41,181 bases of DNA. Origin: UBA9980 sp964436235. Its GTDB lineage: Bacteria; Muiribacteriota; UBA9980. Under the pieces are notes generated by a model. The model was not told where the DNA came from. It was given only the letters and a program-made list of their open reading frames with translations, and did no database searches. This document shows, one piece after another, positions 39,332 to 41,181 of the stretch. The stretch lies in assembly GCA_964436235.1 (NCBI GenBank), contig CAYTCW010000024.1:1-41181 (forward strand), read 5' to 3'. The position numbers were made by a program, and so were the translations under genes. Position 1 is the stretch's first letter. Each line of letters begins with the position of its first letter.

Positions 39332-41181
39332 ATGCACAGAAAACTGTCAATTTTATCGTTATCTTTATTGTTATTCTTGCTATTATTTTTATGGACGGCA
39401 GACGCTTCGGCTCAGACCGATCAAAGCATTACGCTTAAATCCGGATTTAATTTCATAAGTTTCAAAGTTTCAATTTCATTGACTCCTGCCGGATTTAAAG
39501 CACTGAATTCTTCCATAGAAGATATTTATTTATTCAGCGCGGCGGCCGGCAGTTTTTTAAGCGTAAGCGACGGGACGCTTACTTCTCTTGGCGCAGGAAA
39601 GGGTTATATCGTTAAAAATTCTTCGTTAGACAGTATAAGCATATCGGTTCCCGGAGCGGCTTTATCGACGATCGGAAATATTACGCTAAAAAGCGGTTTC
39701 AATCTCGTCGGTTTTTCGAAAGCACCCGGCACGGCAACTACATTCACGCAGCTGATGAATACTTATTCCTTCGTCAGCGGCATATATAAATGGAGCGCGG
39801 CGGCCGGCAGTTTTATTCAGGTAGTTCGTGACGGCACGGGAACGCCGGTAAAAATTGACGGCGTAGATCCTTCTTTTACCGCCGGCGAGTCTTATTTTTT
39901 CAACCTCAGTGAAGATACTCTTTTAAATTACGACGGCGCGAGCGTTTTGATGGGTAAAACCATCGAGCCGCCCGTTTCTGATAATCCTTACGCCGGCCGT
40001 TATACCGGCACTTTTTCTGGTAATGCGGGCGGCCCGCCTTACGGCAGTATAACTTTAGTCATATCGAACGCCGGGGCTCTCGAAGGCGAAGGTTATAATA
40101 ACGCCAATAATCCTCCGACCGCCATAAGTCCTTCAGGCAGTGTGACGACAGCCGGCGCGGCGGTATTTTACGTTACTTTCACTAACAAGCACAAATTTGA
40201 CGGCGTTTTTACTTCAACCGGCGCTTCCGGGCATTTTTATGAATTAGACGGAACTACGGTAAAGGGAACCTGGAGCGTCACTAACGCACATGCGCCGGCG
40301 CAGCAGGTTGAAACGCCCGTAATAACCCCTGCCGGCGGCACTTTTACCACAGCCCAGAGCGTTGCTATTTCCTGCGCGACGCTTGGCGCTTCCATTAAAT
40401 ACACTACAGACGGAAGCACGCCTTCATCGACTGCCGGAAATATTTACAGCTCAGCGTTAAGCGTTTCGGCGACGACGGTTATTAAAGCTATAGCCGTTAA
40501 ATCCGGCATGACCGATTCCGCCGTTGCTACGGCTTCTTTTACGATCGGCACGCAGCCTTCAGGTTCGGTTCCGTTTTTGCGTAAATTCGGCAGTAAGGGC
40601 ACAGGCAGCGGCCAGTTCACTAGCGGCCCTATTAACGCGGCAGTTGAGACATCGACCGGTTATATTTTCGTGAGCGATACTTACGCGCACAGAATACTTA
40701 AGTTCGATTATCAGGGAAATTATATATCGTCTTTTGGTTCGATGGGAACCGGCAACGCCCAGTTCATGTATCCGACCGGAATTGCAGTGACCGGCGGCGG
40801 CGAAATGTTTGTAGTCGATTTCGGCAATAAGCGCGTCCAGAAATTTACGACAACCGGTACTTTTGTGAAGGCGTTCGGGACCGCCGGAACGGGTGACGGC
40901 CAATTTCAGGCTCCCGACTGCGTCGCCGTAGATAGTTACGGTTCGGTGTACGTGACCGATTTTACCAATAATACCGTTCAGCGATTCAGCTCCGAAGGCA
41001 CTTTCAGCCAGAAATGGGGCGGGCGCGGCACGGCTAACGGCCAGTTCGGCGAAAACTCGCCTAAAGACATAGCAATAGATTCTTCGAGTAACGTATATGT
41101 AGCCGATATCGGCAATAACAGAATACAAAAATTTAATGCGTACGGCACTTATCAGACACAATGGGGTTCGGCGGGAACGGC
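39332..41181 (+). CDS. Secreted NHL-repeat protein with CHB_HEX_C module (3' end cut off)
   Basis: Open to the window edge: 616 codons without a stop. Start ATG at 39332 behind AGGAGAAGG. Signal peptide about 1-27, ending ASAQ. Residues 32-201 are the same two-lobe module found at the N-terminus of the C11 protein (204-3809): both lobes start ITLKSGFN and contain AAAGSF. A beta-rich domain follows (about 219-320), then a chitobiase-type Ig module (327-406, VITPAGGTF to KYTTDGSTPSS), and from about 413 NHL repeats with a period near 47 residues (FGSMGTGNAQF, FGTAGTGDGQF, WGGRGTANGQF). Four repeats are visible and a fifth is beginning; NHL propellers usually have five or six blades. Its function is probably binding or surface attachment. 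Confidence 0.88.
   Translation, partial: MHRKLSILSLSLLLFLLLFLWTADASAQTDQSITLKSGFNFISFKVSISLTPAGFKALNSSIEDIYLFSAAAGSFLSVSDGTLTSLGAGKGYIVKNSSLDSISISVPGAALSTIGNITLKSGFNLVGFSKAPGTATTFTQLMNTYSFVSGIYKWSAAAGSFIQVVRDGTGTPVKIDGVDPSFTAGESYFFNLSEDTLLNYDGASVLMGKTIEPPVSDNPYAGRYTGTFSGNAGGPPYGSITLVISNAGALEGEGYNNANNPPTAISPSGSVTTAGAAVFYVTFTNKHKFDGVFTSTGASGHFYELDGTTVKGTWSVTNAHAPAQQVETPVITPAGGTFTTAQSVAISCATLGASIKYTTDGSTPSSTAGNIYSSALSVSATTVIKAIAVKSGMTDSAVATASFTIGTQPSGSVPFLRKFGSKGTGSGQFTSGPINAAVETSTGYIFVSDTYAHRILKFDYQGNYISSFGSMGTGNAQFMYPTGIAVTGGGEMFVVDFGNKRVQKFTTTGTFVKAFGTAGTGDGQFQAPDCVAVDSYGSVYVTDFTNNTVQRFSSEGTFSQKWGGRGTANGQFGENSPKDIAIDSSSNVYVADIGNNRIQKFNAYGTYQTQWGSAGT

Overview
The window comes from a diderm, LPS-making bacterium that is probably uncultured. 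A run of exactly 100 Ns at 39203-39302 marks a scaffold gap, so this is a draft or metagenome assembly. Evidence for an outer membrane: lpxI, two lpxB paralogues, an MsbA-type exporter, a DUF374 acyltransferase, an LpxL-type acyltransferase, a WaaA/KdtA Kdo transferase, a WecA-type sugar-phosphate transferase, and very large secreted Ig-repeat proteins. LpxI in place of LpxH, a holB-ricT pair and many secreted proteins with chitobiase-like (CHB_HEX_C) and FlgD-like domains would suit a deep-branching lineage such as Wallbacteria, Riflebacteria or Elusimicrobiota. That placement is a guess. No RNA gene or CRISPR array was seen.

Layout. All genes from 204 to 24801 read leftward; all from 24917 onward read rightward. 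(1) 1-6118 is an accessory region: an AT-rich secreted clostripain-family (C11) protein bracketed by a 21-bp inverted repeat, a tyrosine recombinase with an unusual N-terminal extension, and hairpin-rich intergenic DNA. (2) 6119-9922 is an amino-acid cluster: a class III aminotransferase, a cyclic-2,3-diphosphoglycerate-synthetase-like GTPase and ornithine carbamoyltransferase. (3) 10239-11313 holds an unrecognised protein and a 66-residue stand-alone Tudor-like protein. (4) 11371-18217 is a lipid A operon (lpxI, lpxB-2, msbA, DUF374 acyltransferase, lpxB-1, Nudix hydrolase) with a consensus-like promoter in front and an intrinsic terminator behind. (5) 18292-22907 holds DUF3084, then wecA-holB-ricT behind a perfect TTGACA-17-TATAAT promoter that overlaps the DUF3084 stop codon. 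(6) 23043-24801 is a two-gene operon: a histidine-kinase-like protein lacking the phospho-accepting His, and the Mn exporter MntP. (7) 24917-32620 is a rightward operon: SPFH protein, LpxL-type acyltransferase, WaaA, MiaB and a 7TM-PAS hybrid sensor kinase. (8) 32719-41181 is a secreted-protein region: a 1924-residue Ig-repeat protein, a TPR lipoprotein, the gap, and a truncated NHL-repeat protein.

How the parts connect. Regions 4 and 7 together supply much of late lipid A/Kdo assembly (LpxI, LpxB, WaaA, LpxL, MsbA); lpxA, lpxC, lpxD and lpxK are not in this window. The secreted proteins at the two ends of the window share one N-terminal module, itself an internal duplication, joined to different C-terminal domains (protease-like versus beta-propeller). 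I see no single obviously new system. The best leads are the shared module, the paired LpxB paralogues, the His-less kinase beside mntP, the stand-alone Tudor protein, and the inverted-repeat-bracketed gene next to a recombinase.
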